Source of the DNA: Channa striata
Taxonomy: Eukaryota; Chordata; Actinopteri; Anabantiformes; Channidae
Length of the DNA: 64,000 nt
Direction: 5' to 3'
NCBI GenBank assembly: GCA_033026295.1
Contig: CM065189.1
Coordinates: 62,001-126,000, forward strand
Of this stretch, positions 1-10,147 are shown piece after piece (position 1 is the stretch's first letter; each line of letters starts with the position of its first letter). The notes beneath the pieces are model-generated. The model did not search any database. It had not been told where the DNA came from and was given only the letters and a program-made list of their open reading frames with translations. Made by a program: the position numbers and the translations under genes.

Positions 1-47
1 GACAATAATTACAGACAAACCAGTGAAGCAGTTTGATGAATCCTGAC

Positions 48-221
48 CTGAGAGTCTCCAGTTGACAGTGTGGACTCTTCAGTCCATCACAGAGGAATTT
101 CACTCCTGGATCCTGCAGGTCGTTGTTACTCAGGTCCAGTTCTCTCAGACTAGAGGACTGGGAGCTGAGGACTGAGGACAGACCTTCACAGCTTCTCTCT
201 GACAGGTTACAGACCCTCAGT
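48..221 (-). CDS. LRR exon 3 of the left NLR gene
   Basis: A third 174-bp LRR exon (RVCNLSERSCEGLSS, then LDLSNNDLQDPGVKFLCDGL), donor GTCAGG at 47. This is the last exon visible before the left edge of the window. Confidence 0.86.
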
Positions 222-3200
222 CTGAGGAGGAAATAATGAACAAAATTGAAATACTTTCATTATAAGAACAGACAGAAAACAAAAGTCGTCATATTCTGAA
301 CAACTCACACAGAATTTTAGATCTTTGAGTTGGTTAAAACTGAACTGAATGTAAAAACGGAAAAATTCTCAGTTGGACTAAATAAATTATAACGTCTCTA
401 TGTCTGTGGTAAGTTTTGTAAATTTTTTCTAAACTTGGTGGGATGTGATTTTTAATCAGGATTGTCTAAAAATCCTTGTTGAAAATACATCAGTTCATTA
501 TAATAAAACATGAAAAGAAAAACACAAAATCAACTCGTTTCTGATCTTCTCTGTAATAATCAGAGTGAAGGTTCATTTTCTCCTTTAGGACAAACAGTAA
601 CTTGATCTGACCTGAGAGTCTCCAGTTGACAGTGTGGACTCTTCAGTCCATCACAGAGGAATTTCACTCCTGGATCCTGCAGCTCGTTGTTACTCAGGTC
701 CAGTTCTCTCAGACTAGAGGACTGGGAGCTGAGGACTGAGGACAGACCTTCACAGCTTCTCTCTGACAGGTTACAGCCAATCAGTCTGAGGAGGAAACAA
801 TGAAGAAAATTGAAATACTTTCATCATAAGAACAGACAGAAAACAAAACTTGCCATATTCCCCAAACCTCACACAGAATTTTAGTTGCACACGTTAAATC
901 TGGACTAAATATAGAAACAAAAATTTAGTGAGTTACACTAAATAATCACCTCTATATGTAAATGTTTGCCTTTGAGGTTTGGCTAAATTATGTTTTATAT
1001 CATCGTGTCTCACGATTGTCTACAATCCTTTTTTAGAATTCAGCAGTTTATACTAATTGAACAAGTAAGACACATAAATATAAGTTTTCCTTATAATAAC
1101 ACAAAATCATGTCTGATCTTCTCTGTAATAATCAGACTGAAGGTTCATTTTCTCCTTTAGGACAAACAGTAACTTGATCTGACCTGAGAGTCTCCAGTTG
1201 ACAGTCTGGAGTCTTCAGTCCATCACAGAGGAATATCAGTCCTGGATCCTGCAGGTCGTTGTTACTCAGGTCCAGTTCTCTCAGACTAGAGGACTGGGAG
1301 CTGAGGACTGAGGACAGAACTTCACAGCTTCTCTCTGACAGGTTACAGCCACTCAGTCTGCAGAGACAGTGACGCATAAAATGAGACGTTTTGTGTTAAA
1401 GAAGAAAATGTAGTTTAATGAATGGAAACAATCATTTATGATATTTATCTTTTCTCTTGTTGAAGTTTACAGCTGCAGTGAATTTAAAAAAGAATAAATT
1501 TACTTTTTAATCTTTGTACTCACACGACTTTCTTGGAGACTTTAATCACTCCCAGCACAAACAGAAGATCCTGCTCTGAATAGTTATGACAGTTTTTCTT
1601 TGGCTCGAACACGTCCAGATCTTTTCCTGATGACACTAACATGAAGAGCAGAGCTGACCACTGAGCACGAGACAGTTTCTCTGTGGACAGACGTCCTGAT
1701 GTCAGAGACTGTTGGATCTCGTCCACTAGAGAACAATCATTCAGTTCATTCAGACAGTGGAACAGGTTGATGCTTTTCTCTGCAGAGGGAGTCACATCGA
1801 TCTTCATCTTGATGTACCGGACTGTTTCCTCAATTGTCTCTGAGCTACTTCCTTTCTGCGTCAGCAGACCTCGCAGATGTTTCTGATTGGTCTGCAGAGA
1901 CAGACCCAGTAGGAAGCGGAGGAACAAGTCCAGGTGTCCATTTGGACTCTGTAAGGCCTTGTCCACAGCACTCTGGTAGAAGTGTCTCATTGTAGTTGTG
2001 TCTTTCCTTTTTTGGGATATGGCTGATTGTTCCTCTGAGAGCAGATTGACTTCAGAGTTGATGAATGTCAGATGGACATGAAGAGCAGCCAGAAACTCCT
2101 GGACACTCAGATGGACGAAGCAGAACACCTTGTTCTGGTACAGTACTCTCTCCTCTTTAAAGATCTGTGTGAACACTCCTGAGTAAACTGAGGCTGCTCT
2201 GATATCGATGCCACACTCTGTCAGGTCCGATTCATAGAAGATCAGGTTTCCTTTCTGCAGCTGTTCAAAAGCCAGTTTTCCCAGAGACTCAATGATCTTC
2301 TTGCTCTTTTTACTCCAGTGAGGATCTGTCCCAGCTCCTCCATCATATTTGATGTTCTTCAGTTTTAGCTGAACCACCAGGAAGTGGATGTACATCTCAG
2401 TCAGGGTCTTGGGCAGCTCTCCTCCCTCTCGGGTTTTTAACACATCCTCCAGAACTGTAGCAGTGATCCAGCAGAAGACTGGGATGTGGCACATGATGTG
2501 GAGGCTTCGTGATGTCTTGATGTGGGAGATGATTCTGCTGGCCTGCTCCTCATCTGTGAATCTCTTCCTGAAGTACTCGTCCTTCTGTGGGTCAGTGAAC
2601 CCTCTGACCTCTGTCACCATGTTAACACAGTCAGGAGGGATCTGATTGGCCGCTGCAGGTCGTGTGGTTATCCAGAGGCGAGCGGAGGGAAGCAGGTTCC
2701 CACTGATGAGGTTTGTCAGCAGCACATCCACTGAGGTGGACTCTGTGACATCAGTCAGGAACTCATTGTTGTGGAAGTCCAGAGGAAGTCGACACTCATC
2801 CAGACCGTCAAAAATGAACACAACCTGGAACTCTTCAAACCTGCAGATTCCTTTGGTTTCAGGAAAGAAGCGATGAACAAGTTCCACCAAGCTGAACTTT
2901 TTCTCTTTCAGCGCATTCAGCTCTCTGAAAGTCAGTGGAAATGTGAACTGTATGTCCTGGTTGGCTTTGTCTTCAGCCCAGTCTAGAGTGAACTTCTGTG
3001 TTAGGACTGTTTTCCCAATGCCAGCCACTCCCTTTGTCATCACTCTCCTGATTGGTCCATCTCTTCCAGGTGGGGCTTTAAAGATGTCTTCATGTCTGAT
3101 TGTTGTTTCTGGTCTGACTGGTTTCCTGGATGCTGTTTCAATCTGTCTGACCTCATGTTCCTCATTGACCTCTCCAGTCCCTCTCTCTGTGATGTAGAGC

Positions 3201-5922
3201 TCTGTGTAGATCTGGTTCAGAAGGGTTGGGTTTCCAGCTTTAGCGATCCCCTCAAACATATGCTGGAACTTCTGCTTCAGGTCAGACTTTAGTTTAGACT
3301 GACAAACTGGAACAATAAATTCTGAAGGACATCACAAAAAATATATCAGTGAGTGATTTATAAAAGTCATATTATAATTTAAGTTCACTTGGAGACATCA
3401 ATAAATGTCCTTTTTCTCCATCATGTTAAATCTTTATTAAAATCCTCTTACTGCTGTGCAGACATTCAGCCAGCTCCTCCTGCTTCATCCTCCTCAGGAA
3501 GTTCACTGTGATCTTCAGAAACGACTCTCTGCTGCTCCTCCTCTGCTCTTCATCCTCACCATCCAACACCTCCTCATCCTCCCTCTGACTCTCTGAGCAT
3601 TCTGGGTAATCTGGACTCAGACTCTTCTGGATCTTCTTCAGCTCGTCCTTCACAAAAGTCACAATGTTGTCCTCCAGCAGCTGGAACAGAAAACTATACG
3701 AGTGACACAATCCAAGTAAAACCATGGAGCCAAACATCAGATCCATGTTGGACACACTGACAATCCACTGGTGTAAAAAGTGCAGCGTGGACATTATTGG
3801 AAAAGTCCTAGTTGGACATGTACAGACCATAAATATGGAGTCCAGGTGTGTTGGATCCTGCTGGGCAGACTGACCACTGGGAACCTCGGAGCTCTGCTGC
3901 TCCACTCTGTGGACCAATCAGGGACAATGAGCTCACACTATGTCTGTCCACACACAGACACACAAAGCAAATGTTCGTTACTTTGCTGAATCCGATGATC
4001 CAACTGTGAATCAGCAGCTTTCAATTTACTGTGGTGGTTTTCCTGCTTGTCAGGTTGATCTGTTATTGTCGCCTATGAAATTGTGCAACAACTTCAGAAC
4101 TTTGATTCAATCTCCACACACAAAGTGTCTGTGTTGATTTGTCATTGTGCACAGTTAAACAGGCCAAACAACAGAACCAAGTTTGAAAAGGAGGTTCCTG
4201 GTTCACTTGGACCTGAATGGAGTTCATTTGCTTTGTAAAGGAAAACTCAGAAAGAGCAGAAATGTGTGAAATTACATCAATGGGTAAAGCAGCTGGATTG
4301 CAAAATGGACGATGTGGGATAAAATCCTGGTGTGGGAAATCCCAGCCTGGCTGTGGCAGCCCACCGCTCCCCCCAGAGGGATAAAACTCACATATGTCCA
4401 TGTATATGTGCTCACAGTTATGAATAAAGTTGATCTTGTTAAATTCATCCTCTAACTGCAGCAGACTCTCTGTTGGTAACTAAGATAAAACCTCATTGAG
4501 GTTCCTGCTCCTCAGGTGAACAGTGTTTTTAACCACTGAGAACTTGTCAACTTGACTTGCACTCAATGGCCACTTTATTAGGTACACCTGTACATTCTAA
4601 TACAATCCAATACAGCAGCTCTGCCATGAATTCTGATTTTACAAGGTTCTAATTTGTCAGTTTTTAAGTTGGAACTCTCACAAAGGTGATAATTCTAATA
4701 TGTGTTTATGACTGAGGTCAAAGTGGTTAGAGGACTAATCTTCTTCTCAGAAAATGAAACTGAGCTGACAAATGAGTGTGAATATCCACAGACATCTCAG
4801 AACTTCTAGCAGCAGTAAAGACCCAGTAGTGTTTCCTCAGAGTTGAGGTCTGCAGGTATAAACTGAGCAGTTTTCAGAAATGATAAGAAACTTTTTATTA
4901 AACATCCCTGAATAACTTTGATTTTAATCTGACTTGAAGCTTTGCACCTTGATTTATTGACAATCTGAAGCTGAAGTTTTCTTCTGTTCATGATGGAGCT
5001 ACAGAAACACTCGGTCGTCACGGTGACGCCTCCTGTGTGATCTGTGCTTTGTCCGTGACGTGTCTGTGTCTCCACTGACCGCACACAGGAAGTTGAACCA
5101 GTTTCAATCGTGGCATTAACAGCTGATCTGAGCTGATGTTCAGCTCCATGAAGGATTCTACACTGAGCTTTGCCAACAAAGTGTCTGATGTGAAAAGTCA
5201 CTTGTCACATTTGTCTGTCTTCACAAAGCTGATGTCACATGAACACATGAACACAGGGGAACCTCACCACTGAACACATCCAAATACAGAAGGAAAATGT
5301 TCTTTTTGTCCAAAGGGAACAAGTTTCATCCCCACATTTGTTCACATCCACGTTATTCACTGATTCAAAGATTTGACGTGACGAATGTTCACCTGAAATC
5401 ACAGTTGGTGGACACAGATCAGAGCCCAGCTCTACTTTTAAACTCCACACTTCAACCGTCGTCACTCTGAAGTATCACATCATCTCCAATATGATCAGTC
5501 ACTGTGACATTAATGATCCGTCAGTGTCTCATGTGTCCACAGCGTCACAGAGTCACACACCAACTTTTCATGTGTCAACTACACAGTAACACACTCAGAG
5601 TTAAAGTCTCTCTGCTTCTGACCTGGAAACTCAGTTTCCACTGAACCCACATCCTGCAGTGGGTCCCAGCTGATCCCAGTCCAGCTGTTAGCACTGACAT
5701 GTTTCTACCTCTGTGAGTCACTGACATCACAGTGTCAGTAGAACTTTACCTTTTTCTGTCAGAGGGTCGTCGTCCTTTAAAATCAATGTCACGATCGTTT
5801 GACTTGTCACTCTTCACGGACACACAGCTGGGTTCAGGTCCAGGTCCAGCAGAGTCTGGTCTTGAACACAGACTGGTTTTGGAGGGAGGCACTCGCTCCT
5901 CTCTGTCCTCACACTGATCCAT
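48..5922 (-). CDS. NLRC3-like NLR receptor, 5' portion (seven coding exons, continues past left edge)
   Basis: Cytosolic NOD-like receptor of the expanded fish FISNA-NACHT family, presumed to act in innate immune sensing or its regulation. Coding exons read 5922-5750, 3906-3828, 3680-3452, 3321-1524, 1357-1184, 785-612 and 221-48. Every intron has GT-AG ends and every phase joins in frame, giving roughly 930 codons without a stop. Order is acidic/Ser-rich N-terminus, helical pre-FISNA exon, FISNA, NACHT with Walker A GVAGIGKT and Walker B VVFIFDGLDE, helical NACHT-associated region, then LRRs. The remaining LRRs and any B30.2 end must lie left of position 1. The start is the ATG in MDQCED, preceded by an acceptor at 5950, so a 5' UTR exon lies further upstream. 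I see no damage. The ligand cannot be inferred. Confidence 0.9.
612..785 (-). CDS. LRR exon 2 of the left NLR gene
   Basis: A 174-bp LRR exon nearly identical to its neighbours and in the same phase, with acceptor tttcctcctcag and donor GTCAGA. It encodes LIGCNLSERSCEGLSSVLSS and then the LDLSNNDLQDPG motif. The surrounding intron sequence also resembles that of the next unit. Confidence 0.88.
1184..1357 (-). CDS. LRR exon 1 of the left NLR gene
   Basis: A 174-bp exon (58 codons, phase 2 to 2) with SLRELDLSNNDLQDPG and the LCDGLKTPDCQLETLR ending, a ribonuclease-inhibitor type LRR pair. It joins the NACHT exon in frame (KKVV then LSGCNL). Confidence 0.88.
1524..3321 (-). CDS. FISNA-NACHT exon of the left NLR gene
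   Basis: Single 1,798-bp exon with acceptor tgtccttcag just above 3321 and donor GTGAGT below 1524. It begins FIVPVCQSKLKSDLKQKFQ and continues into the FISNA segment (FEGIAKAGNPTLLNQIYTE), the fish-specific region before NACHT. The P-loop GVAGIGKT lies near residue 257 of the spliced protein, Walker B with FIFDGLDEC near 327-336, and LWITTRPAAA matches the sensor-1 region. The rest is the helical NACHT-associated part (for example VFCFVHLSVQEFLAALHV, a typical winged-helix/HD2 signature). All nucleotide-binding motifs are intact, so ATP binding is plausible. This large single exon encoding the whole ATPase is characteristic of the fish NLR-C group. Confidence 0.93.
3452..3680 (-). CDS. Pre-FISNA helical exon of the left NLR gene
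   Basis: A 229-bp exon starting LLEDNIVTFVKDELKKIQK after acceptor ttctgttccag and ending LAECLHS before donor GTAAGAG. It is charged and helical, with an acidic centre (GEDEEQRR), and is found between the short N-terminal exons and the NACHT exon in fish NLRC3-like genes. Phase 1 at its end matches the NACHT exon. An almost identical 229-bp exon lies inverted at 11518-11746. Confidence 0.85.
3828..3906 (-). CDS. Short N-terminal exon of the left NLR gene (SEVPSGQSAQQ)
   Basis: A 79-bp exon encoding VEQQSSEVPSGQSAQQ followed by DPTHLDSIFM. It is a small linker exon characteristic of fish NLRC3-like proteins. The acceptor is ttggtccacag and the donor GTCTGT. Phases fit both neighbours. Its inverted twin is 11292-11370. 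Confidence 0.8.
4561..4632. repeat. Interspersed-repeat motif (CACTTTATTAGGTACACC)
   Basis: Contains ggccactttattaggtacac, a motif I know as recurrent in fish interspersed repeats. It lies inside the first long intron of the left NLR gene. I cannot assign a class or ends. The rest of 3.9-5.7 kb is intron without other recognisable content. Confidence 0.35.
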
Positions 5923-5949
5923 GCTGCTCGGCTCACACACACTTCCTTC
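5750..5949 (-). CDS. First coding exon of the left NLR gene
   Basis: The exon begins at 5949 after acceptor ctgtccacag, and translation starts at 5922 (MDQCEDREERVPPSKT). It ends at donor GTAAAG. The protein segment is Ser/Pro-rich with SCVSVKSDKSNDRDIDF, the short repeat-like N-terminus seen in fish NLRC3-like proteins, and it has no CARD or PYD. A truncated homologue starts at 10148 on the other strand. Confidence 0.8.
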
Positions 5950-6542
5950 CTGTGGACAGAAAATCTCGAGCTCAGAACATCCTTCCTTTAACTGGGGCAT
6001 TTAACCGTTTGTGATTTTCATACTTTGATGTCAAACCCAGATGTTTCAGGTCTACACCAAAAATAAAGGATTTGTCCGGACTGGTCCAATACTTTTGGAG
6101 GGAGTGTAAACCTCCACATTCATGACTTTGGATCCTACAAGCCCCCACAGAAACACACTCAGCAGGGACTGGCTGTTTCTACTGTCACCATCAAATATTT
6201 GGAGCAGAGAAAAAATGAGAGTTTGCTTTAAAGCTTTAAAAATAATGATCGTGTCTTAAATATGAACGTTAACGATAGTTTATCAGCTTTAAAGTGTCAT
6301 AAGGACAAGAGTCAGCAATAAGATAAAACTAGTATGTAACATGAATAACAAACCACAGTGGTTTAAAACGACACGATCTCTACTTCTGAAAATGACTCCA
6401 ATATATATATTCAAAAATCACATTCAAAACCTTATTTCATGTCAAATATGAACCAGTGACGTGCTTCATCTACATGAGCGTTCAGACATTAGTGACCTTA
6501 GAAGCTCCAACTTACAAGCTCCAACTCTTTTCCAACGTCTGT

Positions 6543-6600
6543 GAAACAGAAAGTGAAAGTCACAGACAGATCGTCGTCACGGCGACTAGACTTTCACTTT
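6543..6600. promoter_or_regulatory. Triple GAAA interferon-response-like element with inverted partner
   Basis: At 6543-6558 the sequence reads GAAA-CA-GAAA-GT-GAAA, matching the IRF/ISRE pattern GAAANNGAAA with a third repeat. At 6589-6600 GACTTTCACTTT is the exact reverse complement of AAAGTGAAAGTC at 6550-6561, so the two sites face each other. They lie about 600 bp upstream of the first visible coding exon of the minus-strand NLR gene. Binding is inferred from motif only. Confidence 0.5.
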
Positions 6601-6912
6601 AACTAGTTTCCATTAACTGCACTTATTTGAATCAGACACTTTACTTCTAATATAAGAACGGGTCGGAACCAGATTCATTGTTGCGGTTCGTCTCGGTCCC
6701 GAACCGGCACCTCTGAGTCTGTAAACAGGAAACAGCTGAAAGTCCAAACGTGGGACATTACCTTCAAACTATGAAGATCACATGACGAGCTGCATGGAGA
6801 AAGCTCACCAACTAATGACGGACCGATCAAAGCGCAGAACTCCACCCAAAACCTTCGGTTCGGGCGGAAGTTCCGATCCAGCGCGTCTCCAAAGGAGACG
6901 TCCACGTGACAA

Positions 6913-6920
6913 TGACGTCA
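6913..6920. promoter_or_regulatory. CRE-like palindrome TGACGTCA in a GC-rich patch
   Basis: A perfect TGACGTCA inside a CpG-rich stretch (about 6660-6960) that also has CACGTG. It lies upstream of the left NLR gene and could mark its promoter. The transcription start is not identifiable. Confidence 0.4.
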
Positions 6921-7627
6921 CGGGGAGGCGTCGCGCTGCTTTTGTCTGAAGGAACCTTAAAGAAATTAAACCCTCTTTAAAATCCTTCTCATATCGAATC
7001 ATATCCACAGAACATGTGTGATCATTAAATCCATAGGACAGATGACTTGTCCCTGAGTGTTTCAGCATTTGAATTAGAGCCTCAACAAAAGACCTGAACT
7101 CCTCCAGAATCAACCAAGTCTCCAGTTTAGGAGGTTTGAGAAACTTTTCTGATGTTACACGTCATAGAAATAAGTCCAGTTCATTTACGACAGTGAGCTG
7201 TGAGCAACTAGTGGATTTATTCTGCGACTGGAAATTCTCCAATAATATTTGGTGCCAAGATCGAGAAGATCTCGGTTCTTTTTGGAGGCGTCTCCTCTCC
7301 GGGGAGAACTGAGCGGGGACAGAGCAGATCTTTAATAGATTCACATGAACCTGAGTTTATCTTCATATTCTTCCTTTTGTTTGGAGCTTTGCAAACAACA
7401 TATGTGCCACATTCATATTTCATCCTGAAGGTTCAGTCTGTGCATTGGGGTTCACAGGGTGCGATGGTTCTGTCCCATTTGCCTCATACAACAAAGAAAT
7501 ATTTGATCATTATTAGTAACCGTGTGTTTCCCAGCTGCGTGCTGAGATTTCACAGTCTTTCTTTCTTTTCTTTCCTCATTAGAATCAAAAAGGTGGTCGC
7601 CATCCTGGAATACTGTCGTCAGGTTCA

Positions 7628-7690
7628 CCTGGAAGAGATGGACCAATCAGGAGAGTGATGACAAAGGGAGCGGCTGCCATTGGAAAACAG
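7628..7690 (+). pseudogene. Isolated NACHT Walker-A fragment
   Basis: A 63-bp stretch translates as PGRDGPIRRVMTKG followed by AAAIGKQ, matching the P-loop region of the left NLR gene (PGRDGPIRRVMTKG then VAGIGKT). The P-loop threonine is Gln here and the Gly-Val-Ala is altered. No flanking FISNA or NACHT sequence is recognisable, so it is a scrap in plus orientation, on the same strand as the relic at 10-11.7 kb. Confidence 0.7.
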
Positions 7691-7819
7691 TCTGAACACA
7701 CAAGTTCACCTTGGTGAAACTTCTTTGTCGTAACAAGTCTCACACACACGAGCAGGTTAGTGACGTCACTGCTCGTCTGCTGAACGTGACGAGTTTCACC
7801 TGGAAACTAACGTCACCTG

Positions 7820-9290
7820 CATTTGTCCAACCAGTGTGAGGTTAAAGAGTCAAACAAACAGTCAGCAAATATTTCTCCATTTCTCTTTGTACTTGTTGCT
7901 GAATTACTGTCTATATGTACTTTACGCTGCCGTCATTTTCAAGGTCTAACAATATTCGGGAGAGAGATTATCATAACTCAACTAGCAGATGAAAAAAATA
8001 AACATCAAATTAATCAAACATTAAACCTGGTAAACTCATTTTCCTTGGCATCTGGATTGAAATTGAATTTAGCAAAATGTGAAATTACAGATGAAGTTTC
8101 ACTATGCAATATTCCAGTTAAAACTGTTAAATATCTCGGAATCTACATCTCTAGAAATCTTAAAGAAAAGAAAAGAAAAGAACTTCAATCCAAAGATACA
8201 GAAAACAAGAAACATCTTAAATATGTGGCTGCAAAGAGACTTATCAATGACAGGGAGAGTGCTTTAGAGTGAGGCAGATGGTATTTCTAGATTTGTATTT
8301 CCCGCTCTCTCTCTCTCTCTCTCTGTACATCAGAACAGCTGTAAAGAAATTAATAAGACATGAATCCATTTTGTTTGGAAGAACAAAAGACGTCACCGTA
8401 AAAAAGAGATCTTGGCAGGCTCGAGGGCAGAAGGTGGCGTGGAGCTGTTGGACTTTGTGGATTTGAATTATGGCTTTAAGATAAAATGGATAAAGGATGG
8501 ATAAATCTCTCCACGTGGAAAATGTTTTTGGGGTTCTCACTTTACACATATTCACTGGGAAAAAAGCTGGACCCTACCCCACAAATATGTTATTAATAAT
8601 AAAATGAGAGAAGTCCATTTTAAGATCCTACATAATATATACCCTACTAATTCTTATAGATCACATTTTGTAAACATCAGTACAGCCTGTGAATTCTGTA
8701 AACATGAAGAAGATATTAAACAGCTCTTTTTTGACTGTTGTCACACCAAATCATTCTGGAGAAAGATGGAATTGCACTTTGAAAATAAAACTACTCACAC
8801 GACTAAACTGGAACTTAAAGCTTTTATCTTACATCACATGAACAACAATCAGGAAATACAACATATCGTCAGTTTATTCATTTTGATGGGTAAATTTCAC
8901 AGTCACAAATCCAGGTTCTCTAAAACCATCATTCCAATCATTTAATATCGAAGCAGATAATTATATTAAATCTGTTAGATTGTTACAAAATCAAAAATCC
9001 CAGCACACAATTGGCCTCTATGAAGAAATATTTAAATAAATATAAAGTCTTTGTTTCTCTGATATGATTAAACAATTGAAGTTTTATTTAATCTATTTGT
9101 GATGCTTTAAATATGAAACTTATTTTATAAATAACATTCATTCTCACATGATTCTTCATTTATTTTCATTTTATTTTAATGTTGGAATCTATTTGTTTTT
9201 GTTATCTATGCTGAGACAATATGTTACATTGATGTACATGAAACTATGTTTGTATGTTACACAGTTGTTAATAAAGAAAAATAATAACTA
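7820..9290 (+). mobile_element. Decayed L1/Tx1-like LINE, reverse transcriptase 3' half
   Basis: A piece at 7823-8272 reads ISPFLFVLVAELLSI, then FGREIIITQLADEKN, an RT palm in which the catalytic YADD equivalent is LADE. It goes on to LASGLKLNLAKCEI and VKYLGIYIS, the usual downstream RT blocks. At 8604-8945, KILHNIYPTNSY and CEFCKHEEDIKQLFFDC give the C-terminal zinc-binding region (zf-RVT) of L1/Tx1-type elements. Frameshifts and a CT run (8303-8324) interrupt it, and an A/T-rich tail with aataaagaaaaataataac closes it near 9290. The 5' part (endonuclease, ORF1) is absent. It is an inactive 5'-truncated copy. Confidence 0.75.
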
Positions 9291-9757
9291 ACCTCCACCA
9301 CAGTTGCCAGATTCGACAATTATCGCATCTTTACGATCGTTTTATGGCCCGTCACATATTCGATAAATGCTTTGAAAAAGGTCCAAAAATGTGGCATTTA
9401 CGTGAACACACACGTCACCAGAACCGGATGCCTGCTCACACCTGATCAGCTCAGACCTGGTGGCCTCTTCCGCACTGTCAATCACATCCGGCCCGCCCAG
9501 CTCAAATTTGATTTCCCAGCTGTTTCCCGCCGAACCTCCGAGTTCGGACCTACGTGTAAAGGACGGATCCAAAGACTCGTGGCACGTTCAGGGAGTGTCG
9601 GACGTTTCTGCAGCTTGTGCACACGTGGCCTTACACCATATGCTCATTTTAAAGACATTTCCTATTAATATTCCTTCATAACGTCCAAACCACACCACAC
9701 AGTGAACGTAGACAACAGGGAACGGACGTGAACCGGTCACTTCCTGGTTCTGTTTGA

Positions 9758-9782
9758 TTTCGTTTTCAGTTCGGTGACGTCA
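9758..9782. promoter_or_regulatory. GAAANNGAAA plus TGACGTCA module before the plus-strand NLR relic
   Basis: TTTCGTTTTC at 9758-9767 is the complement of GAAAACGAAA (ISRE-type), and TGACGTCA lies at 9775-9782. The first relic exon starts at 10148 in the matching direction. The same two motif types occur upstream of the left NLR gene. Confidence 0.4.
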
Positions 9783-10147
9783 CGGATTAATTTAAAACTG
9801 TTGTAAAGTGACAAATATTCAAAATCCGTTGTTGATTTGCTGCTTTCAGGGACAAATCGGGACACGTCACTTGTGCGTTAGTGGGATGAAGCTGCTGATG
9901 AGCAACACGACGAAACACAGGAAGTCGAAAAATCACAAGCTCAGTGACTCTTTGGATTGTGTTCATAATCAATGCTCAATAATCAATAATCATTGTCTGG
10001 CATTTACTGCCGGCTAGAAGAAAGAATCCTAGAACCAGCTGCTCTGATGGTGCAGGTCTGAGGTGAAGCACATTCACGACCCACTTGGTTCTTGTTCCCT
10101 GAAATCATTAAAGGAGGATTGAACTGATGTGTGTTTCCTGTCCACAG

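Noticed and set aside
1683..3292. Plus-strand open frames opposite the NACHT exon
   Set aside because: They are antisense shadows of a clearly coding, conserved exon and show no domain.
7377..7658. Plus-strand frame of 93 residues
   Set aside because: No domain; its end overlaps the NACHT scrap in a different frame.
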